Positions 1-5,875 of a DNA stretch of 5,875 nucleotides are shown one piece after another. How positions within the stretch are numbered: position 1 is the first letter of the stretch; each line of letters opens with the position of its first letter. Location: assembly GCA_002329625.1 (NCBI GenBank), contig DCTP01000056.1, forward strand, positions 18,651 through 24,525, written 5' to 3'. Below the pieces are notes generated by a model, which worked only from the letters and a program-made list of their open reading frames with translations, was not told the origin of the DNA and made no database searches. This stretch comes from Leptolinea sp. UBA1437 (lineage in GTDB: Bacteria; Chloroflexota; Anaerolineae; Anaerolineales; Anaerolineaceae). The position numbers and the translations under genes are program-made.

Positions 1-539
1 TGGTGCGCAGCGGGAGCTCCGGCAGCATAATAACCCATTTTTACCGTGAAGGACTGATTGGCGGGGAAGGTACCGGTGGTGACAGTGATGCTCTTTCCTT
101 TAACGACACTGTCGATTGTGAAGGAAGGAAGAACGCTGTAATCGCAAACGGTCGCAACGGTTTCCGTCATGGCTTCGTTGCTGAATGTGCTGGGAATTTC
201 AATTCCGTTATTGTTGCTCAGCAGCATACCGATGCTTTTCTTCCCGACCAGTTCCGCGGGGATAGGAAATGTGGCTGTAAAACTACCACCGGATTGGGTG
301 TTGAATTTCGCGACGTCAATATAATCGCTGACTGAATTTAAGTCTTTCATGCGGACAATGAACTCAGTGTCAGGAGGGAAATTAAGGGTTAAAATGCTGA
401 CACTTTGATCGACTGTTACACTGGTAATGGTGTAAGAAGGATAGGGTTCAATCCCTTCCGCTTGAACTGTTGCGATACCAATTGCAAACATCGCAACCAA
501 TATCATAAGAACGAAAAGTTGTTTTTTGTTTTTCATCAT
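1..539 (-). CDS. Secreted repeat-domain protein, 3' end cut by window edge
   Basis: The frame is open from an ATG at 539 to the left edge, giving 179 codons with no stop, so the C-terminus lies outside. It starts with a clear signal peptide: a basic n-region (MMKNKK), a hydrophobic core at about residues 8-24, and a likely signal peptidase I site after VQA (residue 27). The mature part is rich in Ser, Thr, Val and Phe and contains a duplication. Residues 34-64 (PSYTITSV...FPPDTEFIVRM) align without gaps to residues 138-168 (PSFTIDSV...FPANQSFTVKM), with 13 of 31 identical and a period of about 104 residues. This pattern suggests tandem beta-sandwich-like extracellular domains. Similar short secreted repeat proteins are, to my recollection, common in Anaerolineae, where their function is not established. 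An exported surface or matrix role is inference. GGAGG five bases before the ATG supports this start; the immediately following second ATG is equally possible. There is a single Cys (132) in the visible part. Confidence 0.8.
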   Translation of the reverse strand, partial: MMKNKKQLFVLMILVAMFAIGIATVQAEGIEPYPSYTITSVTVDQSVSILTLNFPPDTEFIVRMKDLNSVSDYIDVAKFNTQSGGSFTATFPIPAELVGKKSIGMLLSNNNGIEIPSTFSNEAMTETVATVCDYSVLPSFTIDSVVKGKSITVTTGTFPANQSFTVKMGYYAAGAPAAH

Positions 540-544
540 TATTG

Positions 545-549
545 CCTCC
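545..549 (-). promoter_or_regulatory. Shine-Dalgarno site of the secreted repeat protein
   Basis: On the minus strand GGAGG sits 5 bases before the first ATG (539) and 8 bases before the in-frame second ATG (536). It is the strongest ribosome-binding match seen in the window. It fixes the gene start to these two adjacent codons and confirms that this edge-truncated frame is a real gene. Confidence 0.75.
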
Positions 550-558
550 GGCATATAA

Positions 559-584
559 ATAATACAAAGTGTTATACAATCCAA
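559..584 (-). promoter_or_regulatory. Possible promoter for the secreted repeat protein
   Basis: The minus strand carries TATTAT (564-559) and, slightly upstream, TATAAC (576-571). Each matches the -10 consensus at 5 of 6 positions. A TTGGAT (584-579) precedes TATTAT with a short 14-base spacer, and no good -35 lies at 17 bases. Either -10 would give a short leader of roughly 13-25 bases that still contains the GGAGG site. The position is right for a separate promoter of this gene, but the match is weak. Confidence 0.25.
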
Positions 585-621
585 GCAGTCAGGATCGAGC
601 TGCTTCGTATACAATTTCCAG

Positions 622-646
622 TCAGCTTCTATTCAAAATAAGCTGA
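622..646 (-). terminator. Weak hairpin downstream of the CPBP protease gene
   Basis: A 7-bp inverted repeat (622-628 with 640-646, TCAGCTT/AAGCTGA) encloses an 11-base loop that can add three more pairs (ATT/AAT). It lies about 45 bases after the CPBP stop codon. No T-run follows it on the minus strand, so termination is only a possibility; it may also be incidental. Confidence 0.25.
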
Positions 647-690
647 TTGCCTTCGTAGAATAATGGTGCAAGAAATGAACCAAATTGATA

Positions 691-1587
691 TCAGAATTGT
701 AACGGCTTTGCTTTTTCAATATTCAAATAACATAATATGCCGATAACGATGAAACCGAATCCTCCGACGATTCCCACCGGATAGGGTCCTAAAAACGGTT
801 CGGGTGTTCCTCTGAGGAAGAAAATCCCGACCGCCGCCATTCCGTTAACAGCTCCATGAGCAATTGCAGCTGGAAGGGCGCTTTCCATTCGGAATGTAAG
901 CCAGGCGAGAAACGAACCCACAAAAACGCAGAATAAAATCATGCCAATGATTCCGAGCCAGGGGAAAAAGGGATAGTTTTCCCCGTAGTTATATCCCATC
1001 GCGATAATGGGAGCATGCCAGATTCCCCAAACAACTCCGCTGATTACAACTGCTTTTTTCCGCGGAAGAAAATCCGCCAGTTTCGGCAATAAATAAGCAC
1101 GCCAGCCGATTTCTTCTCCGAGACATGGGATCGCATTTAAAATCGGTGACATGATCAGCGCCAACAAAACCTGCGAAAGAATGGATAAAAGTAATTGCTG
1201 TGTCGTAAGCCCGGCTGTCTGTTGTTCGCCCAACACGTTCAATGACTGTCGTAAAACAGACATTTCGGGATCAAATTTTGCAGGAAAAATTAGGTAATAG
1301 AGCGCCGAACCGAACAGGATCAACAAAGCCGGTCCGAACCAAGCGATCAAATAGGTCTTGATATTCGCTTTAAAATCCAATCGCAGCCATAGATTCTCCA
1401 ATCCTTCTTTGGTAATCCAACGGGTCAGAAAAGAACCGATCATCGGAATCATCATAATAATGGAAAGGTAGATTTGAACTCTCGGATTTTTCAATCCGCC
1501 GCCTTTCCAAAGCATGAATTCGGCAGCCCATGTGATCACGAATGTGATGATGATAAAAATTATCGTCCTTTTCTTGGATAGATTCAT
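691..1587 (-). CDS. CPBP family intramembrane glutamic endopeptidase (CAAX protease/Abi family)
   Basis: This 298-residue, strongly hydrophobic protein has several membrane segments (about residues 8-26, 40-57, 79-101, 133-155, 178-197, 209-232, 236-257, 270-289). The CPBP (PF02517) signatures are present in order: the catalytic EExxxR motif as EEIGWR at residues 158-163, WHAP with His191, and HxxxN at His244-Asn248. All key residues are intact, so it should be an active membrane-embedded protease. Eukaryotic relatives cleave after CAAX prenylation; bacterial relatives take part in peptide maturation, bacteriocin immunity or membrane protein turnover. The substrate here is unknown, and no bacteriocin or peptide gene is visible nearby. 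The ATG at 1587 follows AAGGA by 9 bases. The gene starts 47 bases after the adenosyltransferase stop, so co-transcription is likely. The motif assignment is secure; the biological role is not. Confidence 0.9.
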   Translation of the reverse strand: MNLSKKRTIIFIIITFVITWAAEFMLWKGGGLKNPRVQIYLSIIMMIPMIGSFLTRWITKEGLENLWLRLDFKANIKTYLIAWFGPALLILFGSALYYLIFPAKFDPEMSVLRQSLNVLGEQQTAGLTTQQLLLSILSQVLLALIMSPILNAIPCLGEEIGWRAYLLPKLADFLPRKKAVVISGVVWGIWHAPIIAMGYNYGENYPFFPWLGIIGMILFCVFVGSFLAWLTFRMESALPAAIAHGAVNGMAAVGIFFLRGTPEPFLGPYPVGIVGGFGFIVIGILCYLNIEKAKPLQF

Positions 1588-1634
1588 TTGATTGGTTCCT
1601 TCCTGTCAGCTGATATATCGATACGAAGCTTTCA

Positions 1635-2171
1635 TTAATATTCAATACCGATCTGAGCGGGTATACGTTGGGTGGTATAAGGGTGTTTAATTTCTTTCAT
1701 CTCCGTTACCAAATCCGCAAAATCAATCAGTTCCTGCGGCGCGTTTCGACCGGTCAGAATTAAGTGCATGGTCGGAGGTTTATTCTCCCGGATCCATTGA
1801 ATAAATTCATTACAATCCAGCCATTTATAAACGAATAGATAGGTAATCTCATCCAACAGCAGCATATCCAAATTTCGATGCAGGATTACTTCCCGAGTAA
1901 AATCCCAAGCGGAACGGGCAGCTTCCGCATGAATGGTTGTATCAAATTTTTCGAAAACAAATCCTTTCCCGAGTGTTTCAAAAGGAATACCCAACCGTCG
2001 GCAAGCGATCATCTCGCCCTTGACAATTTCGGGTGATTTAATGAACTGAATACCGGCGACACTCATATTATTCCCCCAAGCTCGAAAAAGTAATCCCATC
2101 GCTGCGGTAGTTTTGCCTTTCCCGTTCCCGGTATAAAGAATGTTCAATCCATGGGTCAGACTTGGTTGCAT
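1635..2171 (-). CDS. cobO: Cob(I)yrinic acid a,c-diamide adenosyltransferase (CobO/BtuR family)
   Basis: This enzyme transfers the 5'-deoxyadenosyl group of ATP to reduced corrinoid to make the adenosyl form, in cobalamin synthesis or salvage in the cytoplasm. With this start (178 residues) the family order is complete: Walker A GNGKGKTT at 15-22, the IQFIK strand at 41-45, a Walker-B-like LDMLLLDEI at 101-109, LTGR at 139-142, EMKEIKHPY at 157-165, and the characteristic C-terminal GIEY. The length is normal for the family. The start is uncertain: the frame stays open upstream to ATG 2183, ATG 2225 and TTG 2231. I prefer 2171 because it leaves the usual few residues before the P-loop strand and an AAAGG lies upstream, although that spacing (13 bases) is long; for ATG 2183 the same AAAGG is too close (1 base). 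The two longest starts sit at the foot of a strong hairpin without a ribosome-binding site. No other cobalamin gene is in view, so salvage or a scattered pathway is likely. Confidence 0.9.
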   Translation of the reverse strand: MQPSLTHGLNILYTGNGKGKTTAAMGLLFRAWGNNMSVAGIQFIKSPEIVKGEMIACRRLGIPFETLGKGFVFEKFDTTIHAEAARSAWDFTREVILHRNLDMLLLDEITYLFVYKWLDCNEFIQWIRENKPPTMHLILTGRNAPQELIDFADLVTEMKEIKHPYTTQRIPAQIGIEY

Positions 2172-2205
2172 CGTTTTTGCCATGCCTTTCTGTTTGTCGG
2201 TTCCA

Positions 2206-2231
2206 ATTATAAGCGATATAGCCATATTCAA
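2206..2231 (-). promoter_or_regulatory. Possible promoter for the adenosyltransferase-CPBP pair
   Basis: On the minus strand a perfect TATAAT (2211-2206) is preceded by TTGAAT (2231-2226) at a short 14-base spacing. It lies just downstream of the strong hairpin that follows galE. If used, transcription would start near 2199, which would exclude the two longest start codons of the adenosyltransferase and favour ATG 2183 or 2171. The spacing is poor, so this is tentative. Confidence 0.3.
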
Positions 2232-2236
2232 TCGGA

Positions 2237-2276
2237 AGGGCGCTCTTATATTCTGCTTCGAAATATAGAGCGCCCT
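2237..2276 (-). terminator. Strong hairpin between galE and the adenosyltransferase gene
   Basis: The arms 2237-2252 and 2262-2276 pair over 15 bp with a single bulged base (2247). The lower ten pairs are G+C rich (AGGGCGCTCT type) and the upper five are A+T rich, closing a 9-base loop. It begins 26 bases beyond the galE stop. The most likely role is to end the glycosyltransferase-galE transcript or protect its 3' end. There is no T-run on the minus strand (TTCCGATTG follows), and only a pyrimidine-rich CTCTCTTCCTTTT stretch on the plus side, so it is not a textbook intrinsic terminator. The structure itself is certain; the function is inferred. Confidence 0.55.
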
Positions 2277-2302
2277 CTCTTCCTTTTGATTCGTTTAAGC
2301 GG

Positions 2303-3316
2303 TTAATCCCAATGTAAAATACTCTCTCGAATCTTTCCCCATTCCAAAGCGGTACGAATTCCGTCTTCAATGCTCAATTGAGTTTCCCATCCCAGTAATT
2401 TTTTTGCCCGATCCGCATTGGCGTACGCTCCCGCAACGTCTCCGGGACGCGGCGGTGCTGTACGAATGTTAATCTTCTTTCCATAGACCCGCTCAAAAGC
2501 ATTCACCAGTTCAAAAACGGTTACACCTTTGCCGGAACCGAGATTAATGGGTATAAAATTGATGTTTGGATCGCCGGTTCGTTCAAAAACCTGATCAAAT
2601 TCAGCCAACGCTTTGACATGAGCTTGCGCCAGGTCCCAAACATGAATGTAATCTCGAATACCCGAGCCATCTCGTGTCGGCCAGTTTGTACCTGTAACGG
2701 TAAAAGCATCCTGTTTGCCCAATGCCGTATCCACCAATTTTCCGAGGACATGAGAAGGTTCCTTGACATGCATGCCGCTGCGCATCTTCGGATCGGCTCC
2801 GATCGGATTGAAATACCGAAGTGCGATCCCCCGCATATTATAAGCATTGGAGGTGTCCTGCAAAATCATTTCCATCATATATTTTGTTCTGGAATAGGGA
2901 CTGTTGGGAGCCAGTGGCGAATCCTCGGTCACCATGAAATTTTCCGCTTTATCATAAATAGCGGCCGAAGAACTGAATACGATACGTTGGCAACCCAAGG
3001 TATAGAGGATATGAAACATTTCATTGGATTTTGCGACATTCTCACGATAGTATTCATAAGGTTTTTCAACGGATTCCGGAACGACAATCAGAGCCGCGCA
3101 ATGTAACACGGCAAAAATATCCGGATGGTCTGCAAAAATTTGCGTCAGGATTTTTCGATCCGCAATATCTCCCAAATAAAAAATCTTTCCGCGGGTAAAT
3201 TCTATTCGGCCGGTAACCAAGGAATCTAAAATCACAGCTTGATGCCCCGCATCCTCGAGCGCAGAAACGACTGTCGATCCGATATAACCGGCTCCGCCGG
3301 TAACTAAAAATTTCAT
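2303..3316 (-). CDS. galE: UDP-glucose 4-epimerase (GalE)
   Basis: This 337-residue extended SDR enzyme interconverts UDP-glucose and UDP-galactose using bound NAD. It feeds the Leloir pathway and supplies UDP-hexoses for envelope polysaccharides. Visible marks in order: the NAD-binding GGAGYIG at 7-13, the SSSAA strand at 115-119 with the catalytic Ser at about 117, the Tyr141-xxx-Lys145 catalytic pair (PYSRTK), RYFNPIGA at 167-174, the GalE-typical RDYIHVWDLAQAH at 221-233, and PRPGDV at 289-294. Length is normal for the family. The residue after the IY of the Ser strand is Asp where GalE usually has Gly, a small oddity outside the catalytic set. The ATG at 3316 overlaps the upstream glycosyltransferase stop as ATGA, and a GAGG lies 7 bases before it, so translation is probably coupled. 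Specificity for glucose versus N-acetylglucosamine nucleotides cannot be decided by eye. Confidence 0.93.
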   Translation of the reverse strand: MKFLVTGGAGYIGSTVVSALEDAGHQAVILDSLVTGRIEFTRGKIFYLGDIADRKILTQIFADHPDIFAVLHCAALIVVPESVEKPYEYYRENVAKSNEMFHILYTLGCQRIVFSSSAAIYDKAENFMVTEDSPLAPNSPYSRTKYMMEMILQDTSNAYNMRGIALRYFNPIGADPKMRSGMHVKEPSHVLGKLVDTALGKQDAFTVTGTNWPTRDGSGIRDYIHVWDLAQAHVKALAEFDQVFERTGDPNINFIPINLGSGKGVTVFELVNAFERVYGKKINIRTAPPRPGDVAGAYANADRAKKLLGWETQLSIEDGIRTALEWGKIRESILHWD

Positions 3317-3327
3317 AAATTTTCCTC
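3313..3327 (-). promoter_or_regulatory. ATGA stop/start overlap with internal Shine-Dalgarno (translational coupling)
   Basis: The glycosyltransferase stop TGA (3315-3313) and the galE ATG (3316-3314) share bases as ATGA. The GAGG (3327-3324) within the last glycosyltransferase codons lies 7 bases before the galE start. This fixes both gene ends and indicates that one message yields both proteins in linked amounts. Confidence 0.8.
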
Positions 3328-4284
3328 TTCTGATTGTTCTTTTTGATTATTCGGATGAACTTTTTTCTCTTTGATCACAAAAACCGGTCGATGTTTTACT
3401 TCCTGGAAAATATATCCGACATAAATTCCGATAAATCCGAGCAAAATCATCAAAACCGCGGCGATAATCAGCATCATAAACATCAATGAGCTCCAGCCAG
3501 GAGTTAACTCCGCCGATCTACCCGAAATCCAGAATGACAGGACATAAATGACTTCGATGATCGCCAGAATGAAGAATATGCCGCCGGCTGAAAGTCCGAC
3601 ATAAAGGGGGACAAGTGAAAAAGAAAAGACCGCATCCGAACCGAGCTTGAGCATTTTTTTCAGAGAATATTTTGATTCTCCCGCCAATCTTTCTTCGGGG
3701 TGAAAAGGTATGACGACCGATCGGAAACCTAGCCAGGACACCATGCCGCGCAAAAAACGATGATATTCCGGCATCGCCAATAAATTATCCAATACCTGTT
3801 TTGTGATCAAACGAAAATCGGCTCCTCCGGGTAATGTTTTGGTATCACCGATTTGATTTATCAACTGATAGAACCATTTGGAAGTTCTTTTTTTAAAGGA
3901 GCTCTTTTCTTCATCATCCAATCGTTGAGTCTGAACGATATCATAGCCGTTTTCCGCTAATTGAATCATTTCCGGAATGAGGCGCGGCGGGTGTTGTCCG
4001 TCGCCATCCATTGTAATGATGTAGTCGCCGGAAGCATTTTCCAGCCCGGCGCAAAGGGCTGCCTGATGACCGAAATTACGGCTCAATTGAATGATCTGAA
4101 CCCGGCGATCCTTTTCCAAAATCGATTCAAGAATTTGTTGAGTACGATCGATAGATCCGTCATTGACAAAAATCAGCTCGAAACGATAAGGCAGCGAATT
4201 GATCACCGATACCAATTCATCGTAGAAGCCGCCGCAGGATGCTTCTTCGTTAAACATCGGAATGATTATTGAGATCAGTTTCAT
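3313..4284 (-). CDS. GT2 family polyprenyl-phosphate glycosyltransferase (GtrB/ArnC/DPM1-like)
   Basis: This 323-residue, membrane-anchored enzyme probably transfers a sugar from a nucleotide donor to undecaprenyl phosphate on the cytoplasmic face. The GT-A domain covers about residues 1-215: the N-terminal SIIIPMFNEE strand, NDGS at 41-44, the metal-binding DGDGQHPP at 93-100, ADFRLI at 155-160, and the family-typical GESKYSLKKM at 202-211. Two C-terminal membrane helices (about 224-251 and 268-292) and a charged tail rich in Lys, Gln and Glu follow, which is the GtrB/DPM1 layout. The donor sugar cannot be read from sequence; the overlapping downstream galE suggests UDP-glucose or UDP-galactose as one option. 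No GtrA-like flippase or GT-C acceptor enzyme is in view. The ATG at 4284 gives the usual N-terminus but has no clear ribosome-binding site. Confidence 0.9.
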   Translation of the reverse strand: MKLISIIIPMFNEEASCGGFYDELVSVINSLPYRFELIFVNDGSIDRTQQILESILEKDRRVQIIQLSRNFGHQAALCAGLENASGDYIITMDGDGQHPPRLIPEMIQLAENGYDIVQTQRLDDEEKSSFKKRTSKWFYQLINQIGDTKTLPGGADFRLITKQVLDNLLAMPEYHRFLRGMVSWLGFRSVVIPFHPEERLAGESKYSLKKMLKLGSDAVFSFSLVPLYVGLSAGGIFFILAIIEVIYVLSFWISGRSAELTPGWSSLMFMMLIIAAVLMILLGFIGIYVGYIFQEVKHRPVFVIKEKKVHPNNQKEQSEEENL

Positions 4285-4534
4285 GAATTATTCTGAGGAT
4301 TCCGCTCCCTGAATGACCGGATCGTGCGCTTTCTTCCGGTGATTATACTATGAGAGAAACGAACCGATTCGGAAAAATGTGCTTTTAATATAAAGGAACT
4401 CGGAATATCGAACGTTCTAGGAAAAATTGTCTTATATGTTTGTATAGGTAATACAGCTGCTTTACCGAAAAAACCGAATTTGATCCGTTTAACCGGTATT
4501 GGAGAGTTAGGGTTCGTTATTGAACTCTCTCGGT
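4285..4534. other. Gene-free gap between helicase and glycosyltransferase genes
   Basis: About 250 bases without a coding frame that I can support on either strand. It is A+T richer than the flanking genes. It contains most of the terminator-like hairpin at its right side, an isolated 8-base palindrome GAACGTTC, a 5-bp inverted repeat GGTAA/TTACC around 4447-4466, and the candidate -10 element. I see no structured-RNA signature (riboswitch or T-box) in it. Confidence 0.5.
4342..4347 (-). promoter_or_regulatory. Candidate -10 element upstream of the glycosyltransferase-galE pair
   Basis: On the minus strand a perfect TATAAT lies 57 bases before the glycosyltransferase start. No -35 resembling TTGACA is found at 16-18 bases (GAATCG at 17), so the promoter would depend on the -10 alone or on an activator. 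Its place in the gene-free gap, after the helicase terminator-like hairpin, is what favours it. Confidence 0.3.
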
Positions 4535-4541
4535 TTAAACG
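4486..4541. terminator. Two-tier terminator-like hairpin overlapping the helicase stop codon
   Basis: The outer arms 4486-4495 and 4531-4541 pair over 10 bp with one bulged base (CGTTTAACCG with CGGTTTAAACG). The inner arms 4502-4508 and 4523-4529 pair over 7 bp (GAGAGTT/AACTCTC) around a 14-base loop. The outer right arm includes the helicase TAA. On the plus strand the stem is followed after two bases by seven T (4544-4550); on the minus strand a run of six T (4473-4468) follows after 12 bases. It probably ends the helicase transcript, yet by T-run position it looks better for the opposite direction. It could act both ways. Confidence 0.5.
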
Positions 4542-5875
4542 ACTTTTTTTAATTTCGACAGTGATACGATCAGCTTCTTTATCCCGGAAGATTTAAATTG
4601 CACCTGTACCACTTCTTCACCGTCCTCGATTTTACTTTCGAGAATGGTGCCTTCTCCCCATAAAGGATGGTTCACATTGTCCTGAGGAGAAAAAATTTGT
4701 CGAACTTCTCCGTTACTGTTTTTCGACATGGCTTGGGATGCTGAAGGGACACCTGATCGGAAGGTGCTCGCCCAGGAAGGGGTACTTTCCCAACGCGATC
4801 CGCTGTTATATGATCTCGATGATCGTCGACTCTCTTTGGAAGATTCATTTTCTCGGATAATCAGTTCTTCCGGAATATATGTCAGAAATCGGGAAGGGAT
4901 CGTGATGTCCGGCACTCCGAATGCCATTCGTTGTTGCGCGCGTACTAAAGTTATGTGATTTCGGGCGCGGGTCAATCCGACATAAAATAATCGTCTTTCT
5001 TCCGCCATCTCTTCCGGATCGTCGAAGCTGCGATTATGGGGTAAAAGACCATCATCCAAACCGATGATAAAGACCCGATTAAATTCCAAACCTTTTACGG
5101 CATGCAATGTCATTAATGTGGGGACATCGGTGTTGTTCGTTAATGTATCCTGATCGGAAACAAGTGCCAAATTTTGTAGGAAATCAGCCAACCCGCGATC
5201 TTCATATTCAAAAGCCATTTTGCGCAATTCTTCGACGTTTCCCCAGCGATCCAATTCATCGTCACCGTCGGCTTTCAGATAATCCTGATATCGGGTATCG
5301 GCGATAATTTTATCCAGCAGCATGGTGATACCACCGGAAATGAGTGGGTCGGAGCTCCATTCGAGTAGACGGGCACCGAAATCCGCCAATGGCAAAGCGC
5401 CACGTCCCATATCGGGCCAAAAAACGGATTCGGGACCGTATTTCCCAAGATCCAATAAGACTTCCCCAGAAGCTTTTCCGCTTTCCAATGCCGCCATTCG
5501 CAGGTTTTGGAAGGATTTTTCTCCGATACCTCTTGGCGGAATATTGATCACCCGAGCAAGGCTGATCTCATCTCGTGGATTGTATGCCAATCGCAAATAT
5601 GCGATCATATCCTTTACTTCTCGTCGACCATAAAAGCGTTGTGCACCGACCAGCCGATAAGACATTCCGCGATATAAAAATGCATCTTCCAAGAGCCTGG
5701 ATTGAGCATTGGTCCGATATAAAACAGCGAAATCTCCCCCCCGAGCATTTCCGTTCTCAATCAATTTCGAAATGGTTTCAACCACATATCGCGCCTCCAT
5801 TCGGTCGTCTTCTGCTTCGTAGTAAACGATTTTATCCCCCGACCCGCGGTCGGAAAACAGGTTTTTCTGGGTGCG
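4535..5875 (-). CDS. pcrA: UvrD/PcrA-type superfamily 1 DNA helicase, 5' end cut by window edge
   Basis: The frame is open to the right edge, giving 446 visible residues; the ATG at 5800 is internal. The visible start (RTQKNLFSDRGSGDKIVYYEAEDDR) is the usual PcrA sequence at this point, so roughly the first 300 residues (Walker A and B and most of domains 1A/1B) lie outside. Visible parts by fragment numbering: YRTNAQSR at 53-60; domain 2 with TLHAVKGLEF (motif V) at 256-265; FYVGLTRAR (motif VI, arginine finger) at 297-305; a Ser/Arg-rich linker at about 343-395; and a C-terminal Tudor-like fold at about 399-446 (HPLWGEGTILE ... SKLKKVV), the part that in PcrA/UvrD binds RNA polymerase. The protein is a 3'-5' ATP-driven DNA translocase for mismatch and excision repair and for clearing replication-transcription conflicts. 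The linker and Tudor domain favour PcrA/UvrD over Rep. Confidence 0.93.
   Translation of the reverse strand, partial: RTQKNLFSDRGSGDKIVYYEAEDDRMEARYVVETISKLIENGNARGGDFAVLYRTNAQSRLLEDAFLYRGMSYRLVGAQRFYGRREVKDMIAYLRLAYNPRDEISLARVINIPPRGIGEKSFQNLRMAALESGKASGEVLLDLGKYGPESVFWPDMGRGALPLADFGARLLEWSSDPLISGGITMLLDKIIADTRYQDYLKADGDDELDRWGNVEELRKMAFEYEDRGLADFLQNLALVSDQDTLTNNTDVPTLMTLHAVKGLEFNRVFIIGLDDGLLPHNRSFDDPEEMAEERRLFYVGLTRARNHITLVRAQQRMAFGVPDITIPSRFLTYIPEELIIRENESSKESRRSSRSYNSGSRWESTPSWASTFRSGVPSASQAMSKNSNGEVRQIFSPQDNVNHPLWGEGTILESKIEDGEEVVQVQFKSSGIKKLIVSLSKLKKVV

Noticed and set aside
3..335. Plus-strand open frame of 110 codons at the left edge
   Set aside because: It lies antisense to the secreted repeat protein, which has a signal peptide, an internal repeat and a strong ribosome-binding site. 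The plus frame shows no family features.
405..641. Plus-strand open frame of 78 codons spanning the gap before the secreted protein gene
   Set aside because: It has no ribosome-binding site, its composition is low in coding character (Cys, His and Asn rich), and most of it is antisense to the signal-peptide region and leader.
2618..3106. Plus-strand open frame of 162 codons inside galE
   Set aside because: It is the antisense shadow of a fully conserved galE; its translation resembles no family and has no plausible start context.
4285..4534. Small RNA or riboswitch in the gap upstream of the glycosyltransferase
   Set aside because: Apart from the hairpin at the helicase stop, only short 4-5 bp pairings are seen, and no known riboswitch core could be recognised.
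4487..4541. Possible LexA/SOS box near the helicase (GTTC-N6-GAAC and GAACGTTC palindromes in the gap)
   Set aside because: The half-sites are in the wrong orientation or without the spacer of known LexA boxes, and they lie at the 3' end of the helicase gene, not at its promoter.
5322..5633. Plus-strand open frame of 103 codons antisense to the helicase
   Set aside because: The minus strand here encodes conserved PcrA/UvrD sequence throughout; the plus frame is Arg/Pro/Ser rich, as expected of a shadow.
1..5875. Mobile element, CRISPR array or defence system
   Set aside because: No transposase, integrase, direct-repeat array, terminal inverted repeats or tRNA-linked attachment site is seen. 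The CPBP (Abi) family name alone is not evidence of phage defence.

Overview
The window looks like an ordinary chromosomal stretch of a bacterium, most likely a member of the Chloroflexota (Anaerolineae-like). That assignment is an inference. It rests mainly on the partial secreted protein at the left edge, whose repeats (PSFTI.SV...FPAN.SFTV.MG type) resemble the short secreted repeat proteins I associate with Anaerolineales. All six real genes lie on the minus strand, so transcription runs from the right edge to the left edge. The plus-strand open frames overlap these genes antisense and show no family signatures.

Layout in the direction of transcription (right to left): (1) the C-terminal part of a UvrD/PcrA-type superfamily 1 DNA helicase, cut by the right edge, which ends at a hairpin; (2) a gene-free gap of about 250 bases holding that hairpin and a good -10 hexamer; (3) a GT2 polyprenyl-phosphate glycosyltransferase of the GtrB/ArnC/DPM1 kind, joined by an ATGA stop/start overlap to (4) galE, a UDP-glucose 4-epimerase; (5) a short gap holding a very strong hairpin and a possible promoter; (6) a CobO/BtuR-type corrinoid adenosyltransferase, followed after 47 bases by (7) a CPBP-family (CAAX protease / Abi) membrane protease; (8) a gap of about 150 bases; and (9) the first 179 codons of a signal-peptide-bearing repeat protein that runs off the left edge.

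The glycosyltransferase and galE form a tight two-gene unit. It fits an envelope or exopolysaccharide pathway in which GalE supplies or balances UDP-hexoses and the transferase loads a sugar onto a lipid carrier. The adenosyltransferase and the CPBP protease may be co-transcribed but share no obvious pathway. The helicase and the secreted protein appear to be separate units.

I found no tRNA, rRNA, CRISPR array, insertion sequence or integration site, and no convincing sign of a new multi-gene system. The points most worth a second look are the edge-truncated repeat protein, the 15-bp hairpin between galE and the adenosyltransferase gene, and the two-sided terminator-like hairpin that overlaps the helicase stop codon.
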